Assembly: GCA_034086985.1 (NCBI GenBank)
Contig: JAXDZG010000006.1
Location: forward strand, 1-33,904
Reading direction: 5' to 3'
DNA length: 33,904 nucleotides
Source of the DNA: Phascolarctobacterium_A sp034086985
GTDB lineage: Bacteria > Bacillota > Negativicutes > Acidaminococcales > Acidaminococcaceae
In this document: in pieces, positions 1 to 7,019 of the stretch
How the letters are laid out: every line of letters begins with the position of its first letter
Numbering within the stretch: position 1 is the first letter of the stretch
Position numbers and translations under genes: made by a program
Notes under the pieces: model-generated
Told to the model about the DNA's origin: nothing
The model's database searches: none
Seen by the model: the letters and a program-made list of their open reading frames with translations, nothing else

Positions 1-2
1 CC

Positions 3-1375
3 GTAGTCGGCATTGTAGGAAAATCCAAAAGTTTAGATTTTCTCAAAATGCTTATCTTTTGGTCTTTGGTTCGGAATAGTGTAGTGCTGGCGGTCTATCT
101 ATTGTTTTCGGTTGCTTGCTTCCTTACCGTACATGAGCATTAGCTAATAGTCCTGCTACGGGTCGTATTATCGGTATTAGCATGTTCCTTGCGGTGCTTC
201 TGCAATATGGGGTAATGCATTCTCCGTGGCAAGGGAATGGTATGGTGCTGTTGGTTTTAGGACTGGCAGTAGCAGGAATCTGTCTGTTGATTTGGCGTCC
301 TTTGGGTGACTGGTGCTTTGAAAATGCCTTACCCTATGAACAAAATCCTCCCTCCTTGCCGCGTGAGGGTCTGTTAGCCGTACTGATGGTTTTCTTCATG
401 ACCATGGGTTTTGCCTTTAGTGATGAATGTGTTACGGCTTTGGATGCTAAGGGTGAGCTGAACGTAGCTGCCTGGCCTAGACTATTTTATGGCTTGGGCT
501 TGCTGCTGTCTGGCTATCTAGTGGACCTTAATCGTCGCAGCCATATTTATATTATTACGGGGATAGCCTTTTCCTTAGCTTTACTTTCTCCTGCTCTATT
601 GGTGCCGCGTTTGTATAATGCTAGCATGAGCATTATGTATCTCTATAGCGGTTTTTATGTAATGTTTTTGACTACGGCTTTCTTGGATATTGCTCCCCGT
701 ACAGCAGAGCCCTGGCTTTGGGCTGGCATGGGACGCATAGTGCGATCCTTTACCACTGCTTTAGTTATTTTACCTGCTAAACTAGTGATGAATGAATTTG
801 GCATTTGGGGTGTTATTAGCGCTAATGTTGTGGCTACCATAGGGGTGCTGCTGTTATGTGCCTATGCTAATGAACAGCAGCGTACTCAGGAAAGGCTAAA
901 GCTGGAAAAAGAAAATGCTTCTCGCTTAGCCATAATGAACGCAACTGCACAGGCAAAGCTGGCTCAGGCGGTGTCTACAGCGGTATCTGCAGTTAAGCAA
1001 GAGGCTATGCAGGCGGAGCAGCAGGCAGCTCAGCGCTTTAATACGGCGCAGGCTACAGCTACACAGGCTCTTTTAGAACTGGAGCAGGCTAGAAGCGCTT
1101 TGGAAAGCAGTCGTGAACAGCTGCAGGCGCTAGAGCAGGCCTATAAGGAAAGCCCAATCGTTCAAGCCTTTGCTAAAGCTCATGAGCTGACGCCTCGTGA
1201 AGAGGAAGTGCTGCAATTAATTTTAACTAAAGATGGCACTAACAAGGAGCTGGCCAAGGAGCTGATGATTTCTGAGCGTGTTTACCAAAGGTATTTGACA
1301 AGCATCTATGATAAGACTGGAACCAACTCGAAGGTAGGGCTGATTTTGCTCTATTATGGCGGTAAGAAAAAATAA
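3..1375 (+). pseudogene. Membrane LuxR-type regulator, 5'-truncated by the window and frameshifted
   Basis: The uninterrupted part (ATG at 182, 397 aa) has about six hydrophobic segments, then an Ala/Gln/Glu-rich coiled coil (about residues 235-325), then a C-terminal LuxR-type helix-turn-helix that starts at the motif LTPREEEVL. This is the architecture of MFS-like membrane sensors fused to a LuxR DNA-binding domain; the ligand and targets are unknown. Upstream, positions 3-140 encode hydrophobic, membrane-like sequence (for example LIFWSLVRNSVVLAVYLLF) in another frame ending in TAG at 141. The frame of the downstream part is already open from position 137 (ALANSPATGRIIGIS). The two halves therefore join through a one-base loss (or two-base gain) near 130-143. 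The gene extends past the left edge. It is either a real pseudogene, a sequencing error, or a regulator translated from an internal start. The domain call is confident; the frameshift is read directly. Confidence 0.75.
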
Positions 1376-1484
1376 GAGGATGCTTAGCATTGTCCCTTCT
1401 AATTGGTGTATAGGGTAATTAAGAAAGATTTGGAATTATTTTTGTTTAGGACAGGAACACATTCTGACTTGTTTAGATGAATTT

Positions 1485-1530
1485 AACTTCTATAGGGGGC
1501 TGCGAAGGTGGCTGACTATAGAAGTTTTTG
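1485..1530 (+). terminator. Rho-independent terminator after the LuxR-type gene
   Basis: A perfect 11-bp stem (AACTTCTATAG at 1485-1495 paired with CTATAGAAGTT at 1516-1526) is followed by a T-rich run. It lies 110 bp after the regulator stop and separates it from the autotransporter leader. Confidence 0.6.
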
Positions 1531-1863
1531 TTTGTGTAGTTACATTTGTTAAAGTTGTTTTTTTTTGAATAATAAGGCTAAAACTTGTAAGTTGGCGGAT
1601 TTACGACCCCCCTGGAAAGCTTTTAATTTGACAAGATATGTTTTACAATGTAGGAGTAGGCTATCTGAGTCCTGTTCAATACAGGCTTAGTCGTTTAGCT
1701 GCATAAAAAATAAGCGTAATATCCATTTGGAATATCACGCTGAAAAAGTCTAACTTTTTGGGGTCATATCAGCCGCGTAATGATACCCTTTTGTAAAGAG
1801 TGTCGTTTACTTGATGAAGCGTGTTAATGTGGATGCCTAAAGCATCTTGAAGGAGGGTTTAAA
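1531..1863 (+). promoter_or_regulatory. Long structured leader of the autotransporter gene
   Basis: About 330 bp without a gene. It holds several hairpins: an imperfect one at 1665-1690 (core CCTGT/ACAGG), one at 1713-1741 (AGCGTAATATCC against GGAATATCACGCT), a perfect 7-bp one at 1743-1759 (AAAAAGT/ACTTTTT), and GATGC/GCATC at 1832-1846 just before the ribosome binding site. A weak promoter-like pair, TTGTTA at 1546 and TAATAA at 1570 with an 18-bp spacer, lies upstream. The hairpins suggest post-transcriptional control, but no known riboswitch class was recognised. Confidence 0.35.
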
Positions 1864-4800
1864 ATGAGGTTTCTGTCTAAGATTCGTGAAAGACAGTTCG
1901 CAAAAAAATGGGGGCGTACTTATAACCTCTCAAGGGCGGTTTTAGCAGGTGTGCTGGCTGCTGGGTGTTTGATGCCGGGGTTCGCGGAAGCGGCAAGTTT
2001 GGTAACGGATATAAATACTAATTTAATTGAGAGAAGCGGAAATACTGCCACAATCATCGGGAGCATCAGTGGAGGAGGTCTCACAGGGATTTCTTGGGGG
2101 CCCGGCGCTGAATCAAATGTTTCTGGTTGTTTCATCAATGTTGACCCTATAACCATCGAGCCTGAAATATATATCTATGCTGGTAATCAAGTAGGAAACC
2201 ATATTGATGTAAATAACAATGCTGTTAATATTAATGGCACAACTTTCCAAAATAAAGCCCATATTTATGGTGGGCGTACTGCTAGCTTCGGTACTGTGAC
2301 TGGTAATAAAGTTACAATTAAAGACACGACGTTTACATCAACTTCTTGGATTTATGGTGGATTAAGTAACGGTACAGCCACTAATAATAAAGTTATCATT
2401 AGTGGCGGCACTTTTAATGCTAATGTCTATGGTGGATATTCTGATTACGGTGAAGCCAATTACAACCAAGTTAGCATTAGTGGCGACGGCACTTTTAATG
2501 GTTATCATGTCTGTGGTGGTTATACTGATAAAGGTGCAGCCGATTACAACCAAGTTAGCATTGATGGTGGCACTTTTTATGGTTATGTTGTGGGTGGATG
2601 GGCAGATTCTGACGGTACAGCCAATAACAACCTAGTTAGCATTAATGGTGGCACTTTTAATGATGATATCTCTGGTGGATATACTGATAAAGGTGCAGCC
2701 GATTACAACAAAGTTAGCATTAATGGTGGCACTTTTAATGGTGATTTTGATGGTGGTATTTATGTCTATGGTGGAGAATCTTACTCCGAGACACCCAATA
2801 AGACAGCCAATAACAACCAAGTTATCATTAGTGGTGGCAATTTTAATGGTGATATTGATGTCTATGGTGGATATTCTGACTCCGTTACAGCCAATTTAAA
2901 CAGCGTTATCATTAGTGGTGGCGAGTTTAATGGTAATCTTGATGTCTATGGTGGACAATCTGACTATGGTACAGCCAATGAAAACAGCGTCAGCATTAGT
3001 GGCGGCACTTTTAATGATTATGTTTATGTCTATGGTGGATATTCTGGCCCCGATGAAGTCGCAACTTATAGTGGGAACACTAGTAGCAACGGTGATGTGA
3101 CTGGTAATAAAGTTGAAATTAGCGGTAACACGAAGTTTGAAGGAGGTTCTTCTATTAGTGGTGGATATTCTGATTACGGTGAAGCCAATTTAAACAGCGT
3201 TAGCATTAATGGTGGCACTTTTGATGGTGATATTGATGGGGATATTTATGTCTTTGGTGGAGAATCTTACTCCGTTACACCCAATAAGACAGCCAATTTA
3301 AACAGCGTTATCATTAGTGGCGGCACTTTTAATGGTTATGTTCATGTATTTGGTGGATATTCTGACTCCGATACAGCCCAATACAACCAAGTTATCATTA
3401 GTGGTGGCGAGTTTAATGATAATATTGATGTCTATGGTGGATATTCTTACTCCAGTACAGCCCAATACAACCAAGTTATCATTAGTGGTGGCAAGTTTAA
3501 TGATAATATTGATGTCTATGGTGGATATTCTGACTCCGGTGAAGCCAATGATAATAAAGTTATTTTGATTGGCAATAACGCTAACTACAAATTTACTGAT
3601 ACGCAAGGCACTAAACATACTCTTACCGGCGGCAACATTAACATAACTGGTATTGTTTATGGTGGTCGTGTTTATAATGATGGTCTTTTGGTGGACACTA
3701 CCTCCGGCAACGAAATCCACGTTTATGGCTCCAACATCAATGTTGGCAATATAAAAAACTTCGAGAAGCTCCGTTTCTTCATTGATGACACATTGACCTT
3801 TGGCGAAACCATGTTGACTATCAATGGTATACCTAGTACTGAGGGTATTATCTTCCCCAATGTTATCATTCCCAATAACAAGTTAGCTGTTACAGTAACC
3901 GGCAAGCCCCAAGCTTCCGGCGATAAAAACACCATTACCTTGGTTCATACTAGTAATGGTGAGATATCTCATTTTAAAAATGATGGCACACCGGTTCCTG
4001 TAGAAATCGGTGCAACACTTAGCGGTGACGGCAGTGTTGCTCTTTCCGGTAATCAAAAGGACTTGGTTCTGACTTTGAACGTTGAAAAGACCACAGTCAA
4101 CGAAAACGGCAAGTCCCTGGTGGAAACCCGCGCTGCAGCAGCCTTTGTGGTTAACAATATGAGCGATTTTATGCTAGGCACAGGTATGGAGCAGGCTAAG
4201 GCAGCAGCCGGCGGCGTTACTCCGATTGATGAAGGCACCATGGCTCCCTTTGCTGCAGTTGGCGGTAGCAATATGCGCTACACCACCGGCTCCTATGTGG
4301 ACGTAAACGGCTGGAACGGCGCTGTAGGCTTCGCTAAGCAGGCCGACAAGCTGCTCTTCGGCGTTGCCGTTGAGCATGGCAGGGGCAACTACGACTCCTA
4401 TCTGGATAATGGCGTGCACGCTAGCGGCGATATTAAATCCACTGGCGGCGTAATCTTTGGCGAATATAAGCTGGATAACGGCGTGCATTATGACGCAGCC
4501 CTCCGCGCTGGTCGCGTGAAGAGCGATTACAACAGCACCGCCACCTCCTACGACGAAAGCTCCGCCTATTACGGCTTCAGCCTGGGCGGCGGCAAGGAAT
4601 TGACAGTAAGCGACAAGGCTACCGTTGATGTTTACGGTCGTTACTACTTCTCCCACACCAATGGCTCCGACGTTTCCATTGCTACCGGCGAAGAAATTGA
4701 CTTTGACGCTGTGAACTCCCATCGTCTGCGCATCGGTGGTCGTTATACTACCACCCTGACCGAAAAGAGCAAGGCTTACGCAGGCCTGGCATGGCAATAT

Positions 4801-4998
4801 GAATTTGGCGGCGACGCTAAGGCAGCCATCAACGGCTATAGCGCTCCCACTCCCTCCCTGCAGGGCCACAGCGCCATCGTGGAAGCAGGCTATAAGCTCA
4901 ATGCAGGTAAGAACCTGACCTTGGACTTCAACCTGAACGGTGCTATGGGCAAGCAACGGGGCATCGGCGGTGGCATCGGTGCTCAGTGGCTGTTCTAA
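1864..4998 (+). CDS. Autotransporter adhesin with GG-rich repeat passenger
   Basis: Outer-membrane autotransporter (type Va) of 1044 aa. Residues 1 to about 43 form a signal peptide with a long basic start (MRFLSKIRERQFAKKWGR) and a likely cut after FAEA. The passenger (about 44-740) is built of repeats such as ISGGTFNG..VYGGYSDS, expected to form a surface beta-solenoid. The last roughly 280 residues match the autotransporter beta-barrel and end in an aromatic residue (QWLF), the usual barrel-assembly signal. The start is fixed by a strong AAGGAGGG site just upstream. The repeats are AT-rich while the barrel-coding part (from about 4130) is GC-richer with different codon use, so the passenger may have been exchanged or amplified on its own. 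Adhesion is inferred; no catalytic motif is visible. Confidence 0.9.
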   Translation: MRFLSKIRERQFAKKWGRTYNLSRAVLAGVLAAGCLMPGFAEAASLVTDINTNLIERSGNTATIIGSISGGGLTGISWGPGAESNVSGCFINVDPITIEPEIYIYAGNQVGNHIDVNNNAVNINGTTFQNKAHIYGGRTASFGTVTGNKVTIKDTTFTSTSWIYGGLSNGTATNNKVIISGGTFNANVYGGYSDYGEANYNQVSISGDGTFNGYHVCGGYTDKGAADYNQVSIDGGTFYGYVVGGWADSDGTANNNLVSINGGTFNDDISGGYTDKGAADYNKVSINGGTFNGDFDGGIYVYGGESYSETPNKTANNNQVIISGGNFNGDIDVYGGYSDSVTANLNSVIISGGEFNGNLDVYGGQSDYGTANENSVSISGGTFNDYVYVYGGYSGPDEVATYSGNTSSNGDVTGNKVEISGNTKFEGGSSISGGYSDYGEANLNSVSINGGTFDGDIDGDIYVFGGESYSVTPNKTANLNSVIISGGTFNGYVHVFGGYSDSDTAQYNQVIISGGEFNDNIDVYGGYSYSSTAQYNQVIISGGKFNDNIDVYGGYSDSGEANDNKVILIGNNANYKFTDTQGTKHTLTGGNINITGIVYGGRVYNDGLLVDTTSGNEIHVYGSNINVGNIKNFEKLRFFIDDTLTFGETMLTINGIPSTEGIIFPNVIIPNNKLAVTVTGKPQASGDKNTITLVHTSNGEISHFKNDGTPVPVEIGATLSGDGSVALSGNQKDLVLTLNVEKTTVNENGKSLVETRAAAAFVVNNMSDFMLGTGMEQAKAAAGGVTPIDEGTMAPFAAVGGSNMRYTTGSYVDVNGWNGAVGFAKQADKLLFGVAVEHGRGNYDSYLDNGVHASGDIKSTGGVIFGEYKLDNGVHYDAALRAGRVKSDYNSTATSYDESSAYYGFSLGGGKELTVSDKATVDVYGRYYFSHTNGSDVSIATGEEIDFDAVNSHRLRIGGRYTTTLTEKSKAYAGLAWQYEFGGDAKAAINGYSAPTPSLQGHSAIVEAGYKLNAGKNLTLDFNLNGAMGKQRGIGGGIGAQWLF
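2393..3560 (+). repeat. Tandem repeats inside the autotransporter passenger
   Basis: Degenerate in-frame repeats encode GG(T/E/N)F.G/D..VYGGYSDS units of about 23-35 aa. The last units are the most alike: the segments starting at 3379 and 3463 are 84 bp (28 codons) apart and nearly identical, and the unit after 3547 diverges. The motif TATGGTGGATATTCTGA recurs throughout. Near-identical neighbouring units can expand or contract by recombination, which would change the length of the surface protein. Confidence 0.85.
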
Positions 4999-5027
4999 AT
5001 CGCACCGCGCTAATAGGAGGTGTGAAA

Positions 5028-5231
5028 ATGCCCTATGTAAATATTAAAATTACTCGCGAAGGAAATGTGACTCCTGAGCAAAAACGCCAACTCATTGAAG
5101 GCGCTACCAATCTTTTGCACAATGTTTTAGGCAAGAACAAGGCTACCACTGTCGTAGTCATTGACGAGGTGGATACCGATAATTGGGGAATTGGCGGCAT
5201 ACCCGTAACGGAAATTAGAAAACAAAAGTAA
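5028..5231 (+). CDS. 4-oxalocrotonate tautomerase family protein
   Basis: Small tautomerase of 67 aa. After removal of Met, Pro-1 (MPYVNIKI) would be the catalytic base of the family. The C-terminal DNWGIGGIP matches the GHFGIGG region of 4-OT, with Trp in place of Phe. The two active-site arginines of classical 4-OT (Arg11 and Arg39) are not found at the matching places (REGNV and TTVVVI), so the substrate is probably not 4-oxalocrotonate. The start at 5028 is chosen over an in-frame upstream codon that overlaps the previous gene, because TAGGAGG sits 8 bases before it and it places Pro at position 2. It follows the autotransporter by 29 bp and is closed by a strong terminator, so it may share that transcript. 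No functional link is evident. Confidence 0.9.
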   Translation: MPYVNIKITREGNVTPEQKRQLIEGATNLLHNVLGKNKATTVVVIDEVDTDNWGIGGIPVTEIRKQK

Positions 5232-5243
5232 TAAAAAACTAAG

Positions 5244-5290
5244 AGTGCACTACCATTAGTCAGTAGACTTTATGGTAGTGCACTTTTTTA
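5244..5290 (+). terminator. Strong terminator after the tautomerase gene
   Basis: Perfect 13-bp stem (AGTGCACTACCAT at 5244-5256 with its complement at 5272-5284), T run on the right and A run on the left (5233-5238), so it may work in both directions. Confidence 0.9.
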
Positions 5291-5300
5291 GTTGAGAGCT

Positions 5301-5336
5301 GCACCGCTCTAAGAGAAGAAAGTTCTTAGACGGTGC
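5301..5336. other. Strong hairpin of unknown role
   Basis: GCACCGCTCTAAGA pairs with TCTTAGACGGTGC with a single bulge around a 9-nt loop. There is no T run on either side, so it is not an ordinary terminator. It lies in the 400-bp gene-free stretch 5291-5690; the part from 5337 to 5520 is AT-rich and shows nothing else recognisable. Confidence 0.4.
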
Positions 5337-5521
5337 AAGAAGTTTTGCAGGCGGATTGGCAGGAAGTTAGAACCAGCCTCATCCTATGCAATTCCCATCA
5401 GGTCAACTATGTCTATTTAATTTTATCATTCCGAACACATATAGTCAACTTTATGTGTATTCACCAATTATCGTTCCCTTGTATAGTGTTAAATTTCACA
5501 TTCTGTTTGTATTATAAACTA

Positions 5522-5551
5522 TTGTACTCTACGATATTTTTAGTGTATAAT
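5522..5551 (+). promoter_or_regulatory. Promoter for the short RNA / rpn-family gene
   Basis: TTGTAC at 5522-5527 and a perfect TATAAT at 5546-5551 with an 18-bp spacer. Transcription is expected to start near 5558. Confidence 0.7.
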
Positions 5552-5557
5552 AACCTT

Positions 5558-5669
5558 AGTTGCAGCGGTAGCCTTGCAAATCAGGAAGTTTTCTCTGGTT
5601 TCCAAGGAGCTTCTGCCCGGACATGCGGTTCGGTTGGCACCTGTCAGAGCTTGACAGGTGCTTTTTTTT
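5558..5669 (+). ncRNA. Candidate short RNA or attenuated leader
   Basis: The predicted start near 5558 and the terminator at 5637-5669 (perfect 10-bp stem GCACCTGTCA/TGACAGGTGC, loop GAGCT, eight T) define a transcript of about 112 nt. It has internal pairing, for example TTGCA (5560-5564) with TGCAA (5575-5579), and a GC-rich stem at about 5614-5639. The nuclease gene starts only 21 nt after the T run and has no other visible promoter, so this may be a leader whose read-through controls the gene, or a free-standing small RNA. It does not match SRP, 6S, tmRNA or a riboswitch class I know. Confidence 0.45.
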
Positions 5670-5690
5670 GTTAGGAAGGGAGTTGATTTT

Positions 5691-6479
5691 ATGGTTACTG
5701 AAGAAACTCGCCAAAAGTACAAAAAGACGATAGACGAGTTTTGTTTAATGGATGATACCTTTATGTCCGTAGTATTTGGCAAGGACATAAAGCTTGCAGA
5801 AATGCTATTGCAGATTATTCTTGAGGATGATAAAATTAAGGTGATAGAATGCTCTAACCAATACGTCATTAAGAATTTGCAAGGGCATTCCTCCACGCTA
5901 GATATTTTCTGTATTGATGGTAATGGTGAATACTTCAATGTGGAAGTTCAGAGGACCAACTCAGGAGCTGTTCCCCAAAGGGCCCGCTACCATGCTAGCC
6001 TTGTTGATACTAAGCACTTCCCTGCTGGTGAGGATTACGCAACCATCAAGGACAGCTATATCATCTTCATTACAGAACGTGATGTTCTTGGTGGCGATTT
6101 ACCTTGCTATCATATTGACAGACGTATTCGTGAAACAGGTACAGCTTTTGGTGATGGAAGCATTATCATATATGTCAATGCTTCCAAGAAGAATGATGAT
6201 ACGCCACTCAGCAATTTAATGCATGATTTTTTCTGTAAGAATCCTAATGATATTAAAAATAAAGCCCTGGCCGCTAAGGTTAGACACTTTAAGGAAGAAG
6301 AAACGGGGGTTGATGAAATGTGTGAACTGATGCAAAAATTGGCAAAACAAGAAAGAATTGAAATAGCAGAAAACGCATTAAACGAAGGAGCTTCTGTTAC
6401 TTTTACAGCCAAAATTACCAATTTACCTATCCACGAAGTCGAAGCGATCGCTGAACGCCTCGGCAAGAAAACTGCATAA
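5691..6479 (+). CDS. Rpn-family PD-(D/E)XK nuclease/transposase-like protein
   Basis: A 262-aa protein of the recombination-promoting nuclease (Rpn, PDDEXK_2) family, often annotated as putative transposase. The catalytic core is visible as LDIF (Asp71) and VEVQ (Glu85-Val-Gln87), within DIFCIDGNGEYFNVEVQ. The N-terminus (KKTIDEFCLMDDTFMSVVF) is also typical. The C-terminal third is Lys/Glu-rich and ends in a short helical segment like those found in family members with exchangeable tails. The ATG at 5691, behind AGGAAGGGAG, is preferred over a GTG at 5658 that lies inside the terminator stem. Members act as DNA nucleases and have been linked to RecA-independent recombination and phage defence; which applies here is not known. 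Confidence 0.85.
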   Translation: MVTEETRQKYKKTIDEFCLMDDTFMSVVFGKDIKLAEMLLQIILEDDKIKVIECSNQYVIKNLQGHSSTLDIFCIDGNGEYFNVEVQRTNSGAVPQRARYHASLVDTKHFPAGEDYATIKDSYIIFITERDVLGGDLPCYHIDRRIRETGTAFGDGSIIIYVNASKKNDDTPLSNLMHDFFCKNPNDIKNKALAAKVRHFKEEETGVDEMCELMQKLAKQERIEIAENALNEGASVTFTAKITNLPIHEVEAIAERLGKKTA

Positions 6480-6496
6480 CGCATTCCCTTAGCAAA

Positions 6497-6535
6497 AACC
6501 GCAATCCATATCTCTGGGTTGCGGTTACTTTTTTT
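6497..6535 (+). terminator. Terminator after the Rpn-family gene
   Basis: AACCGCAA (6497-6504) pairs with TTGCGGTT (6519-6526), followed by ACTTTTTTT. Confidence 0.85.
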
Positions 6536-6545
6536 CACCAACACA

Positions 6546-6577
6546 AAAATCCCCCGACCGTAGCCGAGGGATTTTTT
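6546..6577. terminator. Second, bidirectional-type terminator
   Basis: AAAATCCC (6546-6553) pairs with GGGATTTT (6568-6575), with an A run on the left and a T run on the right. It lies directly after the stop of the minus-strand DUF554 remnant and probably once terminated that gene as well as backing up the previous terminator. Confidence 0.75.
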
Positions 6578-6869
6578 ACATTATTATGGCCGTAATTACT
6601 GCCGCAAACAGCAGTTGCCGATGCAGATCTGGGTGATTTTGAACATGTTGCAGCCTATGGCCATGACCATAGTGCCACCGCTGGCGGTAATCTCGGCCAG
6701 CATTGCTTCGGTTACTAAGGGCCCCACAAAGCCTGCCAAAAGGGCAATGCTGTTCATCATGGTTTCCTGCCATTTTTCGGGCAGGCTCCGCTTACACAGG
6801 ACTCCCTAGCAGAGCTCCTACTATGATGGCTACGCTGTTGTCCAGTGTTCCTAATCCTGAAACAATTGT
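6576..6869 (-). pseudogene. Decayed DUF554 membrane protein gene
   Basis: On the minus strand the reading frames give, in order, TIVSGLGTLDNSVAIIVGAL, then CKRSLPEKWQETMM, then SIALLAGFVGPLVTEAMLAE, then ITASGGTMVMAIGCNMF, then AVITAIIM and a stop. These match the start and end of DUF554 (YdfK-like) membrane proteins, normally about 230 aa. Three lesions are visible. An extra base near 6800 shifts the frame after GALLG. A missing base near 6613 shifts it before AVITAIIM. The central part of the protein (well over 100 aa) is absent between QETMM and SIALLAG. The start codon is replaced by an IS3-type end at 6867-6869. The gene is dead. Confidence 0.75.
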
Positions 6870-6957
6870 ACTGACCCCCGAATGTTAGACTAGAAATCTA
6901 TCATTTGGGGGTCAGTATTTTTATGACTAAGTATGATTTTGAACTCAAGAAAAAAGA
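6867..6957 (+). mobile_element. IS3-family left-end remnant
   Basis: The sequence TGTACTGACCCCC starting at 6867 resembles IS3-family terminal repeats. It is followed by a 16-bp inverted repeat with one mismatch (6869-6884 with 6902-6917) and then an ATG at 6923 opening MTKYDFELKKK, the typical start of an IS3-family OrfA transposase. The reading frame is lost after about 11 codons, where the terminator of the threonine aldolase gene begins. The element therefore inserted at the start of the DUF554 gene and was then deleted except for this end. The exact left boundary (6867 or 6869) is uncertain. Confidence 0.6.
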
Positions 6958-6996
6958 CAAGGAGCCGTGAAAAAACACTTAATTTCTTCACGGCTC
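6945..6996 (-). terminator. Terminator of the threonine aldolase gene
   Basis: GAGCCGTGAA (6962-6971) pairs with TTCACGGCTC (6987-6996). Read on the minus strand the stem is followed by CTTGTCTTTTTT. It lies 24 bp after the gene's stop. A T run on the plus side could also make it bidirectional. Confidence 0.8.
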
Positions 6997-7019
6997 TATA
7001 TTTTTTGCTATGGATGGTC

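Noticed and set aside
1628..1649. TTGACA followed by TACAAT before the autotransporter
   Set aside because: The spacer is only 10 bp, too short for a sigma-70 type promoter; no -10 lies at 16-18 bp.
2393..3560. Periodic repeats as a CRISPR array
   Set aside because: The repeats are in-frame, coding, variable in length and have no unique spacers.
3298..3720. Minus-strand and alternative plus frames across the autotransporter repeats
   Set aside because: They repeat with the same period as the passenger and only reflect its repetitive DNA.
4174..4956. Long minus-strand frame of 260 codons opposite the autotransporter barrel
   Set aside because: It is antisense to a clear beta-barrel coding region with a biased third base; its protein is low in recognisable motifs and has no ribosome binding site.
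5333..5674. Plus-strand frame of 113 codons
   Set aside because: It crosses a promoter and a terminator stem, has no ribosome binding site and no protein-like composition.
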